A stretch of DNA of 64,000 nt from Nostoc sp. 'Lobaria pulmonaria (5183) cyanobiont'. Its GTDB lineage: Bacteria > Cyanobacteriota > Cyanobacteriia > Cyanobacteriales > Nostocaceae. Made by a program: the position numbers and the translations under genes. The stretch spans positions 2,539,501-2,603,500 of the forward strand of contig NZ_CP026692.1 in the NCBI RefSeq assembly GCF_002949795.1, given 5' to 3'. The notes beneath the pieces were generated by a model, which saw only the letters and a program-made list of their open reading frames with translations, did not search any database and was not told the origin of the DNA. Below are positions 55,686 to 64,000 of this stretch, piece after piece; position 1 is the stretch's first letter, and the number at the start of each line of letters is the position of its first letter.

Positions 55686-58304
55686 TTATCCGATAAAGAC
55701 TTCAACTGGTAAACGGCTAAAAGACAACCTTTCATTTTGTACATCAACAAAGATGGTGTTACCGTCGTTAAATTCGCCGCGCAAGATAAATTTAGCAATT
55801 TGAGTTTCTAACTCTCGCTGAATCGCCCGCTTCAGTGGACGTGCCCCATACACTGGGTCGTACCCTACTTCTGCTAAAAAGTCAAGGGCAGCATCCGAGA
55901 GTTTCAGAGATATTTTGCGATCGCCCAGTCTTTGACGCAATCTTTCCACTTGCAATAGCACAATTTGCCGCAATTCCTTCTTATCCAAACCGTGGAAGAT
56001 GATGATTTCGTCAATCCGGTTCAGGAACTCTGGACGGAAGCTATTTCGCATCGCTTCCATGACTCGACGCTGCATTTCGTCGTAGTGGGCGTTATCCCCG
56101 GCGATATCAAGAATGTACTGCGAACCGATATTGCTGGTCATGATGATAATAGCGTTCTTGAAATCCACCTTATGACCTTGGGCATCAGTGACGCGTCCAT
56201 CATCCAGAATTTGCAAGAAGATATTGAAGACATCGGGGTGTGCTTTCTCGATTTCGTCGAAGAGAATCACTGAGTAAGGACGGCGACGAATCGCTTCTGT
56301 AAGTTGTCCGCCTTCTTCATAACCCACGTATCCTGGAGGCGCACCGATTAAGCGAGAGACGGCGTGTTTCTCCATGTACTCCGACATATCGATTCGCACC
56401 AGCGCATCTTCACTGTCAAACATATATGCCGCCAGTGCTTTCGCCAATTCGGTTTTACCCACACCCGTAGGCCCAAGGAAGATAAAGCTAGCAATGGGAC
56501 GATTGGGATCGGCTAATCCAGCCCGCGATCGCTGAATTGCATCCGCTACAGCTGTGACTGCTTCTTCTTGTCCAACTACCCGGCGGTGCAGTTCATCTTC
56601 TAAATGCAGCAGTTTTTCTTTCTCCGATTCCACCAACTTGCTAATAGGAATTCCTGTCCATTTAGAAATAATTTCGGCAATATCGGCTTCTGTGACTTCT
56701 TCGCGTAATAGTGATTTTCCACTTCTTTGAGTACTTGCCAATTCAGCTTCTATTGCTTCCAATTGACGATGCAAACTGGTTAAATTACCGTATTTCAATT
56801 CAGCAGCGCGGTTAAGGTCGTAATCGCGTTCTGCTTGTTGAATCTCTAAGTTGACCCGTTCAATCTCTTTTTTAACAGACTGAATTTTGTCAATGATATC
56901 TTTTTCAGACTGCCATTGAGTATTCAGAGTTTTTTGTTCTTCTTTGAGATCGGCAATTTCTTTTTCCAATCTTCCTAGACGTTCGCGAGAAGCGGCATCG
57001 CTTTCTTTTTGCAGCGAAAGCTTCTCCATTTCCAATTGCAGAATTTTGCGATCGATTTCGTCGAGTTCTTCTGGTTTGGAGGTAATCTCCATTTTTAATC
57101 TCGCGGCGGCTTCATCTACTAAGTCAATTGCTTTATCAGGGAGGAAGCGATCGCTAATATATCGACTCGACAATACGGCGGCAGCAACTAAAGCACTATC
57201 AGAAATCTTCACCCCGTGGTGGTTTTCATAGCGTTCTCTCAACCCGCGCAAAATCGAAATACTATCTTCTACACTGGGCTGATCGACATAAACTTGCTGG
57301 AAACGTCTTTCTAGTGCGGCATCTTTTTCGATATGTTTGCGGTATTCATCTAGGGTTGTCGCCCCAATACAGCGCAATTCGCCCCGCGCCAACATTGGTT
57401 TTAACAAGTTACTAGCATCCATCGCGCCTTGGGTTGCACCAGCGCCGACAACAGTGTGAATTTCATCAATAAATAAAACAATTTTGCCGGTAGATTCAGT
57501 AACTTCTTTTAATACTGCTTTTAGACGTTCTTCAAATTCACCCCGAAATTTTGCCCCTGCAATCAAAGCACCCATATCTAAAGCAATTAGCTTGCAGTCT
57601 TTGAGGGATTGAGGTACATCACCTGCGATAATGCGCTGTGCTAATCCTTCGGCGATCGCAGTTTTACCAACACCTGGTTCACCAATTAGCACAGGATTAT
57701 TCTTGGTGCGGCGAGAGAGAATTTGCACAGTGCGACGAATTTCATCATCTCGCCCAATGACTGGATCGAGTTGACCTTTACGCGCAGCTTCGGTGAGGTC
57801 ACGCCCGTATTTTTCCAGTGCTTCGTATTTGCCTTCTGGATTTTGGTCAGTCACTTTTTGGCTCCCACGAACTTGTTTAATAATATTTTTGAGCTTGCCT
57901 TCGTCTAAACCGAATTCTTGGAATAAAGCTTTGCCAAAGCGATCATCTTTAGCGTAAGCCAGCAATAAGTGTTCAATTGAAATATATTCGTCTTGAAACT
58001 CTTTGCGATATCCGTCTGCTCGATCAAGAAGTGTATCTAAGCTGCGTCCTAAGTATACTGAGGTACTATTACCAGATACTTTCGGCTGACGTTGAAAAAA
58101 TTGCTCAGTGCGATCGCGCAGTTTTTGGAGGTTAACACCTGCCTTGGTGAGAATCCCTGTTGCTAGACCATCTTGTTCTAGCAGCGCTTTCATCAGATGT
58201 TCGCTTTCAATTTGCTGTTGTTGATATTGTTTAACAATATCCGGGGTATGGGCGATCGCTTCCCAGGCTTTTTCTGTAAATTGGTTAGGATTAGTAGGTT
58301 GCAT
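55686..58304 (-). CDS. clpB: ClpB disaggregase
   Basis: The 872-residue AAA+ chaperone unfolds aggregated proteins with DnaK. It has a Clp-N domain (1-150, repeated MKALL... and [13 protein letters not shown]), nucleotide-binding domain 1 with GEPGVGKT (about 205) and FIDEIHTV, the coiled M-domain (about 410-520), and nucleotide-binding domain 2 with GPTGVGKT (about 610) and [10 protein letters not shown]. No ClpP-binding loop is seen, as expected for ClpB. Cyanobacteria often have two copies; this one has the length of the heat-shock ClpB. Confidence 0.97.
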   Translation of the reverse strand: MQPTNPNQFTEKAWEAIAHTPDIVKQYQQQQIESEHLMKALLEQDGLATGILTKAGVNLQKLRDRTEQFFQRQPKVSGNSTSVYLGRSLDTLLDRADGYRKEFQDEYISIEHLLLAYAKDDRFGKALFQEFGLDEGKLKNIIKQVRGSQKVTDQNPEGKYEALEKYGRDLTEAARKGQLDPVIGRDDEIRRTVQILSRRTKNNPVLIGEPGVGKTAIAEGLAQRIIAGDVPQSLKDCKLIALDMGALIAGAKFRGEFEERLKAVLKEVTESTGKIVLFIDEIHTVVGAGATQGAMDASNLLKPMLARGELRCIGATTLDEYRKHIEKDAALERRFQQVYVDQPSVEDSISILRGLRERYENHHGVKISDSALVAAAVLSSRYISDRFLPDKAIDLVDEAAARLKMEITSKPEELDEIDRKILQLEMEKLSLQKESDAASRERLGRLEKEIADLKEEQKTLNTQWQSEKDIIDKIQSVKKEIERVNLEIQQAERDYDLNRAAELKYGNLTSLHRQLEAIEAELASTQRSGKSLLREEVTEADIAEIISKWTGIPISKLVESEKEKLLHLEDELHRRVVGQEEAVTAVADAIQRSRAGLADPNRPIASFIFLGPTGVGKTELAKALAAYMFDSEDALVRIDMSEYMEKHAVSRLIGAPPGYVGYEEGGQLTEAIRRRPYSVILFDEIEKAHPDVFNIFLQILDDGRVTDAQGHKVDFKNAIIIMTSNIGSQYILDIAGDNAHYDEMQRRVMEAMRNSFRPEFLNRIDEIIIFHGLDKKELRQIVLLQVERLRQRLGDRKISLKLSDAALDFLAEVGYDPVYGARPLKRAIQRELETQIAKFILRGEFNDGNTIFVDVQNERLSFSRLPVEVFIG

Positions 58305-59441
58305 AGGCTTTTTCAGGAATGAACCATATTAGACATTGTAAAAGCGCAAAGCACTGCTGACCTCAGACTACGGTGGCTTTTCGTAGATTAGACTCCAAGG
58401 AAAGGAAAATTTTTGTTCTCATATCGTTATTGTAAGAAGATGAGGGCGATCGCCTAGATCGGTGTTCACGTCTTGTAAAAGTGGTATTTTCCCGTAGTTC
58501 CCATTTCTTATTTGTCATTCTCACTCATTGCACTTAAGGCGATACCTGAAGTTGCATCAAATCAAAATGATAGTCATAAAAATAGGAAACGGAACGATAG
58601 TTATTAAATTTTCTACTTCGATATGCTGTAGTTAAGCTTGCAATCGCTCATGATATTGGTCGTCTATTTTGTTACTGCCGTGCTGTACGATTACGAAAAC
58701 AAATCCAAGCGAATCCATAGTTGGCGGGCTACCACTTGAGAAGCACTGTTCATCTCCAAATATTCTATGGTGACTTTTCCAGGCAAGTAATGCAATACGC
58801 TTGGGTTAAGGCTAAAAACTAAAAATATGTTGGTCGTCTGAAATAATTAAAGCGATTATACCTCTGATATAGTGCCTTTTAGGTTGGAATGCAATGGCTA
58901 ATTATCAGTAGGTGCGATGGAGTTTTGGACTGATTTAATTCATGAGTTCATACGTTTAAAGCCTGGTAAACTACCCTATTTTCATCAGGGTTTACGCGCT
59001 ATATTTTTTATCCAGTCTGCTTTCTAGTACAGGTCGGCATAAATAAACAGACCATTTTAAATCACTGAAAAGCCTATTATGATAAGCTTTTTGACTTTTG
59101 ACTTTTGACTTTTGACTTCCGCCTTGCGGTACTAGCCTCTTTGTCACCTCCAGGCAGAGCATATACGTACAGCAATTTAAATTTTGTGTTAATTACTACT
59201 GAACGGTAGAAAAATTCTACTTCGTTAGACATAGTATTGATAGCATTAGTTACTGAGCATTGGAATGATTTAATTTTTTTGATCAAAAAAATTATTATTA
59301 ATTTTATACATTTTATACAAATTATACGCTATTAAAACATTGATTGAAACATGAGCTTTAACAACACGATGTTATAGTAAAAATTGTTAATAAAAATTAT
59401 ACTTATTAAGCCAAATAAAAGGTTTATCTTGGCGATGTGGT
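58305..59441. other. Gene-poor region, about 1.1 kb
   Basis: No supported gene. Short open pieces occur at about 58620-58840, reading for instance YHLRSTVHLQIFYGDF, but without a start or family. TTTTGAC heptamers (STRR) are at 59089-59120. The clpB promoter should be in the left 300 bp. The region is probably made of decayed sequence. Confidence 0.5.
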
Positions 59442-59765
59442 CATGAAAGCTAGTGGCTTTAATATATTAGTTGCTGCAATCAAAGCTGCTATACAAATCC
59501 GATTTGATTACTGAACTTAGTTGCGTGGTGCGCGTTCGCTTTGGCGCAGCCTCTCGTAGAGAAGCGTCTCGCACAGAAGCGCAGCGCCAGCGCGATAGGG
59601 AGGGAACTCTTAACTCGAAAGAAGGGAATTCATGTGTACCTAGCTTCGCAAGAATTAAATATAAGTCCTATGAGAGAGTTAGATACTTTGAAAGGTAATA
59701 GCACGTTCGCCGTTTTTGTGCCTAGTGATGAGACGTTTATTGAACTTCAAGGCAGCACACAATAG
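59442..59765 (+). pseudogene. Broken fasciclin-domain gene
   Basis: ATGAAAGCTAGTGGC opens ASGFNILVAAIKAA, which fits the first helix of a fasciclin domain. The frame then runs into a ~75-bp repeat. Beyond it, from about 59670, the sequence resumes LDTLKGNSTFAVFVPSDETF with IELQGST before a TAG. That is the fasciclin core (xTLKxxxxFTVFAPTDxAF). So the domain is split by the repeat and truncated at the end. Intact relatives are small secreted adhesion proteins. Confidence 0.7.
59526..59600. repeat. ~75-bp interspersed repeat, copy A
   Basis: GGTGCGCGTTCGCTTTGGCG, followed by an inner palindromic part (CTCTCGTAGAGAAGCGTCTC), ends in GCGCGATAGGG. The same element, nearly identical, lies in inverse orientation at 60619-60694. 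It interrupts the fasciclin remnant. Confidence 0.88.
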
Positions 59766-59820
59766 ATTCACTACTTAAAGACATTTAAAAGCTTAAGAAA
59801 ATCTCAATTTTGAAACTCTG

Positions 59821-60261
59821 ATGCATATAAATAATAGATTTCCTACTCATCCTTCATTTCTACAAGGGCTACGAGTACTCCTTGTAGATAATGATGTCAA
59901 TTTCTGCAATTCGTTCACGCCGATGTTGCAATCCTATGGTGTGAGCGTGCAAGCGGCATTTTTAGGAGAGCAAGCTCTGAAAATCTTTATGGAATGGCAA
60001 CCTGATGTCCTCTTAAATAGTATTTCCTCGCCAAAGGAGGATGGCTATGCTCTGATTCACCAAGTGAGAACACTTACGGGAGAACGAGGCAAAGTAGTGC
60101 CAGCGATCGCTCTGACAGGCGCTGTAACTGAAGATATGTATCAACGTGCTCTTTTAGCTGGGTTTAGTTTATGCTTTGCTAAACCGATAGTTGTTGACGA
60201 TTTCGTTTCTGTGCTTGGCATTTTAGCACTTGCAAATAATCCTCATTTACGCTCATGCTAA
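59821..60261 (+). CDS. Receiver-domain protein lacking the phosphoacceptor Asp
   Basis: The 146-residue protein is a lone receiver fold: LRVLLVDNDVNFCNSF (acidic pair D23/D25), the region where the phosphorylated Asp should be (PDVLLNSISSPKEDGY), AIALTGA with Thr99, and CFAKPI with Lys121. By alignment with PDVLxSDIGMP the Asp is replaced by Ser67, so ordinary phosphorylation is impossible. It may be a pseudo-receiver that works by protein binding or a decaying gene. A hybrid chemotaxis-type kinase gene follows 556 bp downstream, a possible former partner. The start ATG 59821 is clear. Confidence 0.7.
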   Translation: MHINNRFPTHPSFLQGLRVLLVDNDVNFCNSFTPMLQSYGVSVQAAFLGEQALKIFMEWQPDVLLNSISSPKEDGYALIHQVRTLTGERGKVVPAIALTGAVTEDMYQRALLAGFSLCFAKPIVVDDFVSVLGILALANNPHLRSC

Positions 60262-60300
60262 ATAGTTCTAATTAATGTCTTATATCTAGTAGTCTAAGTT

Positions 60301-60501
60301 TTGAGAAGTAATGATCTGGGTCATTTATTGGTGGGGATAATTCTTTTTCAAATGCTACTAATCAACTTGATAAACGATAGAATTAATCTCAGGAGTTATC
60401 AAATATATCTTTTAACTCAATTAGTTTTGCTTTTGAGTGGCGGAATTATTGGTATTGGATTTATTCTAGCTTCTTATTTCTTGGCAGTGACTTGGGTTTA
60501 G
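60301..60501 (+). CDS. Possible small two-helix membrane protein
   Basis: An open frame of 66 codons from TTG 60301 gives two hydrophobic segments (LGHLLVGIILFQMLLINLIN and LLTQLVLLLSGGIIGIGFIL). There is no ATG at the start. It follows the receiver gene by 39 bp. Plausible but not supported by a family. Confidence 0.3.
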   Translation: MRSNDLGHLLVGIILFQMLLINLINDRINLRSYQIYLLTQLVLLLSGGIIGIGFILASYFLAVTWV

Positions 60502-60591
60502 AAAACTTAAATGGTTGATAGTTTATATTTTGGGAATATAGGACTCCTGTTTGATTGCGTGAAAAAAATCGGTATAACTCGAAAAGGCTGA

Positions 60592-60620
60592 TTCCCTACT
60601 CCCTACTCCCTACTCCCTGC
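60592..60620. repeat. STRR heptamer repeat (CTACTCC)
   Basis: Four CCCTACT/CTACTCC heptamers abut copy B of the 75-bp repeat. This is a typical pattern in heterocystous cyanobacteria. Confidence 0.8.
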
Positions 60621-60694
60621 CTATCGCGCTGGCGCTGCGCTTCTGTGCGAGACGCTTCTCTACGAGAGGCTGCGCCAACGCGAACGCGCACCAC
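60619..60694. repeat. ~75-bp interspersed repeat, copy B (inverse of copy A)
   Basis: Reverse complement of 59526-59600 with one or two mismatches (for example a G for T in TTCGCGTTGGCG). The two copies face each other across about 1.1 kb containing the receiver gene. Confidence 0.88.
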
Positions 60695-60817
60695 CCAAAG
60701 CAGCCTTAATTTATTTAATTTATACTCAAACTATTATTAAATACAAGGTAAGTAAGTAAACTGAACTTAAAATATAAACCTTAGCTGCCAAACCATTGCA
60801 GTGCAAAACTTCATCCT

Positions 60818-63800
60818 ATGACATCGGATCAATCCTCTGAGCAACCTGTATCTGAATCTACCGCTAATGAAGCGTTCGACATAGAGCAGCAAGACATGGC
60901 AAAAGCTTTATTTCCCATCGTTGGCATTGCCGCCTCTGCGGGTGGATTAGAGGCATTTACGCAGGTACTCAGGCATTTGCTTACTGATACAGGGATGGCA
61001 TTTGTACTGATTCAACACTTAGATCCTAACCACAAGAGTCTGTTGAGCGAGATTCTGGCAAGAACAACTAAAATGCCTGTCAGGGAAGTGCAATCCGGGG
61101 TGACTGTAGAACCAAACCAAGTCTACATTATTCCGCCTAACACTAAGATGATCTTGTCTGGTGGGGTGTTGCAACTCACGCCGCGAGAGAAAGTTCAGGG
61201 TAAATATATGCCTGGTGATGCGTTCTTTACTTCATTGGCAGCAGATCGAGGGCACAAAGCGATCGCAGTGGTTTTATCTGGGGCGGATGGAGACGGTTCA
61301 CTGGGGCTAAAGGCAATCAAGGAAGCTGGAGGGGTGACTTTTGCTCAGTGTGAAGACACGGCCAAATTCGATAGTATGCCCAATACTGCTGTTGCCACAG
61401 GGAATGTCGATTTTGTGCTGCCGCCTCAAAAAATTGCCGAGGAACTGGTAAACCTCAGTCGCAATCCTTTTATTTCTAACTTATTGCCACCGATCGCGAT
61501 TGAGAAGTTGCCCGAACAGGGGGATGCCCTGGCGACTATATTTGTGTTGTTGCGATCGGCAACTGGCGTTGACTTTAGCCACTACAAGCCCAACACCCTC
61601 GATCGCCGAATCCAGCGCCGAATGCTGTTGTATAAACTAGAACGCTTGGAGGATTATGCCGAGTATTTGCAAGAGAATCCGGGTGAAGTCAAAGCGCTCT
61701 ATGAAGAAATTCTGATCCACGTCACCTATTTTTTCCGCGACCCTGAAGCATTTCAACTCTTGAAAGAGCGAGTTTTTCCCACTATCATCCAAAATAAGTC
61801 GGCATTGCCATTTCGGATTTGGGTCTCTGGGTGTTCCACGGGCGAAGAAGTGTATTCGATCGCCATCTGCTTGCTAGAGTTTTTGTCGGATAAAGTCACC
61901 CCACCGCCGATCCAGATTTTTGCCACAGACATCAGCGAGATAGCGATTGACAAAGCAAGATCAGGCATTTATGTAGAGAATCAAATGATGGAAGTCTCAC
62001 CAGAGCGCCGCCGCAGATTCTTTAATGCCCTTGAAGGCGGTGGGTATCAAATTAGTAAAACTGTGCGCGAACTGTGTGTGTTTGCCCGACAAGACTTGGG
62101 TAGCGACCCCCCTTTTTCCAACTTAGATTTAATTAGCTGCCGGAATGTATTGATTTACTTGGACGAAACGTTGCAAAAACGGATACTGCCCATCTTCCAT
62201 TACAGTCTCAACCCGACTGGCTTTTTACTGCTAGGAACTTCAGAAAGCACAGGTAAATATTCGGAGTTATTTACTCCCATTGACAAAAAGTATAAAATTT
62301 ATGCCAAGAAGCTAACTGCAAATCGTCCAATTCTATCGTTCGTTACCAGCAATTATCCGATGGTAAAAGTGGATGAACCCAAGCTCACCAATGAGAATTC
62401 ATCAGATGAGTTTGATTTAGAGAGAAAAACTGACCAACTGATCTTGAATCGCTATGCCCCAGTGGGTGTAGTAATCAACAACAAGATGGAGGTGCTGCAA
62501 CTTCGGGGAGAAATCGATCTCTACCTAAAACTTGCACCTGGAAAACCGAGTCTCAACTTATTTAAAATGGTGCGCCAAGGCTTGCTCGGAGAGCTACGCG
62601 CTACAGTTTATCAGGCACAACGGCAAAAAATTCTAGTTAAAAAGCAAGGATTACGAATTGAAGAGGGCGATCTTTCAAGAATCATCAATCTTGAGGTGAT
62701 TCCATTCAAGCCTTCGACCAACGAAGAATTCTACTTTTTGGTTTTATTTGAAGAAGCCCCACCCACAGTTAACAATCTCAGCACGGTAAATCCTGAGAGC
62801 CAAGAGCAGCCAGACTTAGAGCGAGAGATTGTTCGGCTAAAGCAAGAAATAGCAAACGCCAATCAAGAGAGGGCCGCAACTCAAGAATATCTGCAAGCGG
62901 TGATCCAAGAGCAGGAACACATCAATCAAGACCTGAAAGTTGCTAATGAAGAAATCCTCTCCAGCAATGAAGAGTTGCAAAGCACCAATGAAGAGCTAGA
63001 AACTGCTAAAGAAGAGATTCAGGCAACCAACGAAGAACTTAACACAACTAATGAAGAACTTCGCTCTCGAAATCTGGAATTACACCAACTTAACAACGAT
63101 CTGACGAATTTGCTTGCCAGTATCAATATTCCTATTTTGATATTGACTTCGGACTTACGGGTTCGACGTTTTACGCCAATGGCACAACGGCTTTTCAATT
63201 TAATTCCCGCCGATGCTGGACGACCTTTGAGCGATATCAGAGCCAATCTGAATATTCCTGACTTAGAACCTCTAATTTTGGAGGTACTTGACACACTCAG
63301 CATCAAAGAATTAGAAGTCCAAACTCTAGGGGGACATTGGTACAACCTCCGCATCCGTCCTTATCGCACCACAGAAAACCAGATTGACGGTGTAGTGTTG
63401 GTGTTAACAGATATTGATGTTCTCAAACGCACTGCTACAACCTTAGAACAAGCCCGGAATTACGCTGAAGCAATTGTGGAGACGGTACAAGTGCCGTTAA
63501 TCGTGCTTGATTCTGATTTCCGGGTGAACAAAGCCAATCGCTCGTTTTATGAAACATTTCAGGTTTCACCATCAGAGACAACGCAATCTCTGATTTTTCA
63601 ACTAGGGAATGGTCAGTGGAACCTACCTGGACTACAACAGATCCTAGAAGACATTCTCGCCAACGATACCACTATTCAAAACTTAGAGGTAGAGCATCGT
63701 TTTGAGCAGATTGGGCAGAAAACCATGCTGCTCAATGGTTGGAAAATTATTCAACAGGGAGAGTCTCAAAGGATTTTGCTGGCGATTGAAGATATTAGCG

Positions 63801-64000
63801 ATCGCAAACAGTTTGAGTTAGAGCGATTGCATATAATAGCACAGGAGCAGTCAGCCCGTCAAGAGGCGGAAACTGCCAACCAAGCTAAAAATGAATTCCT
63901 ATCGAACCTCTCCCATGAACTTCGTAACCCGCTCAATACTATACTCGGCTGGGCGCAACTTTTCCACACCCGCGATTTAGATTCTTCAGCAGTCACTCGT
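60818..64000 (+). CDS. CheB-CheR-PAS-histidine kinase fusion, 3' end outside the window
   Basis: ATG 60818 opens 1061 codons up to the last base. Residues about 30-215 are a CheB methylesterase domain (catalytic Ser40 in GIAASAGG, His in IQHLDPNH, Asp near 157 in GADGDGS). About 226-490 is a CheR methyltransferase (ILIHVTYFFRDPEAF, WVSGCSTGEEVYSIAI). A coiled coil of repeated TNEEL-type heptads spans about 666-765. Two PAS-like domains follow (SINIPILILTSDLRVRRF; VQVPLIVLDSDFRVNKAN). The window ends in the dimerisation helix of a histidine kinase (FLSNLSHELRNPLNTILG, His about 1033). Such proteins are widespread in cyanobacteria and do not need the chemotaxis receptor array; what they sense is unknown. 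The divergent or upstream receiver protein may be its former partner. Confidence 0.9.
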   Translation, partial: MTSDQSSEQPVSESTANEAFDIEQQDMAKALFPIVGIAASAGGLEAFTQVLRHLLTDTGMAFVLIQHLDPNHKSLLSEILARTTKMPVREVQSGVTVEPNQVYIIPPNTKMILSGGVLQLTPREKVQGKYMPGDAFFTSLAADRGHKAIAVVLSGADGDGSLGLKAIKEAGGVTFAQCEDTAKFDSMPNTAVATGNVDFVLPPQKIAEELVNLSRNPFISNLLPPIAIEKLPEQGDALATIFVLLRSATGVDFSHYKPNTLDRRIQRRMLLYKLERLEDYAEYLQENPGEVKALYEEILIHVTYFFRDPEAFQLLKERVFPTIIQNKSALPFRIWVSGCSTGEEVYSIAICLLEFLSDKVTPPPIQIFATDISEIAIDKARSGIYVENQMMEVSPERRRRFFNALEGGGYQISKTVRELCVFARQDLGSDPPFSNLDLISCRNVLIYLDETLQKRILPIFHYSLNPTGFLLLGTSESTGKYSELFTPIDKKYKIYAKKLTANRPILSFVTSNYPMVKVDEPKLTNENSSDEFDLERKTDQLILNRYAPVGVVINNKMEVLQLRGEIDLYLKLAPGKPSLNLFKMVRQGLLGELRATVYQAQRQKILVKKQGLRIEEGDLSRIINLEVIPFKPSTNEEFYFLVLFEEAPPTVNNLSTVNPESQEQPDLEREIVRLKQEIANANQERAATQEYLQAVIQEQEHINQDLKVANEEILSSNEELQSTNEELETAKEEIQATNEELNTTNEELRSRNLELHQLNNDLTNLLASINIPILILTSDLRVRRFTPMAQRLFNLIPADAGRPLSDIRANLNIPDLEPLILEVLDTLSIKELEVQTLGGHWYNLRIRPYRTTENQIDGVVLVLTDIDVLKRTATTLEQARNYAEAIVETVQVPLIVLDSDFRVNKANRSFYETFQVSPSETTQSLIFQLGNGQWNLPGLQQILEDILANDTTIQNLEVEHRFEQIGQKTMLLNGWKIIQQGESQRILLAIEDISDRKQFELERLHIIAQEQSARQEAETANQAKNEFLSNLSHELRNPLNTILGWAQLFHTRDLDSSAVTR

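Noticed and set aside
59077..59286. 69-residue open frame on the - strand
   Set aside because: Its 3' half is TTTTGAC heptamer repeat; the rest has no recognised motif.
60555..60740. 61-residue open frame
   Set aside because: It is made of STRR units and copy B of the 75-bp repeat.

Overview
The window is a chromosomal piece of a filamentous, heterocyst-type cyanobacterium, most likely Nostoc or a close relative. The evidence is the very frequent octamer GCGATCGC (HIP1), the many heptanucleotide tandem repeats (STRRs) between genes, and genes typical of the oxygenic lineage: CGLD27/Ycf36, Ycf49-like DUF2499 with DUF3593, DUF3318 proteins, SphS/SphR, an iron-uptake porin, and the acpP-fabF-tkt cluster. 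I cannot name the species from sequence alone.

1-7.0 kb holds ordinary conserved genes: a truncated CGLD27 gene, an asparaginase, an initiator tRNA with encoded CCA, a DUF697 GTPase, a STAS/sugar-transferase fusion, queE, a DUF3318 protein and a YbjN protein. 7.5-13.9 kb is an accessory, decaying zone. It contains the remains of a Nat/Bzt-type amino-acid ABC transporter split by a 21-bp-unit minisatellite, a methyltransferase with an internal deletion, a LysR regulator, an overlapping ParA-like ATPase/HEPN gene pair, an orphan HicB antitoxin and a Uma2 nuclease.

14-35.7 kb is mostly housekeeping and envelope biology: an ABC exporter whose start looks frameshifted at a homopolymer, an Fe-S aldo/keto reductase, a bifunctional-nuclease-family protein, riboflavin synthase, an M23 peptidase, biotin ligase, PgeF, a GT87 glycosyltransferase, CsaB, DUF2499-DUF3593-hisA, small secreted or membrane proteins, a second DUF3318 protein, an iron-uptake porin, a Crp/Fnr regulator and the phosphate-sensing operon sphR-sphS-phoU. 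A second 21-bp-unit minisatellite (17 units) lies at 25.2-25.6 kb.

36-43 kb is a second accessory island. Two tandem paralogous coiled-coil proteins (the first shortened by a nonsense codon) converge on a AAA+ ATPase/subtilisin-like protease pair that matches the known antiphage system IetAS. The protease gene carries an in-frame TGA, so the system is probably inactivated or altered in this strain.

43-58.3 kb is core again: tkt, fabF and acpP, an HdrB-like CCG-domain protein, lpxD, an unassigned radical SAM protein, a BaiN/YhiN-type flavoprotein, a 54-residue rubredoxin, an SRPBCC protein, a GT2 and clpB. 58.3-60.8 kb is gene-poor: a broken fasciclin-domain gene interrupted by a ~75-bp repeat, a receiver-domain protein lacking its phosphoacceptor Asp, and an inverted second copy of the repeat. 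The window ends inside a large CheB-CheR-PAS-histidine kinase gene.

The strongest candidates for something undescribed are the ParA-like/HEPN pair with the adjacent orphan HicB, the coiled-coil pair beside the interrupted IetAS locus, and the family of 21-bp-modular minisatellites present at three separate loci.
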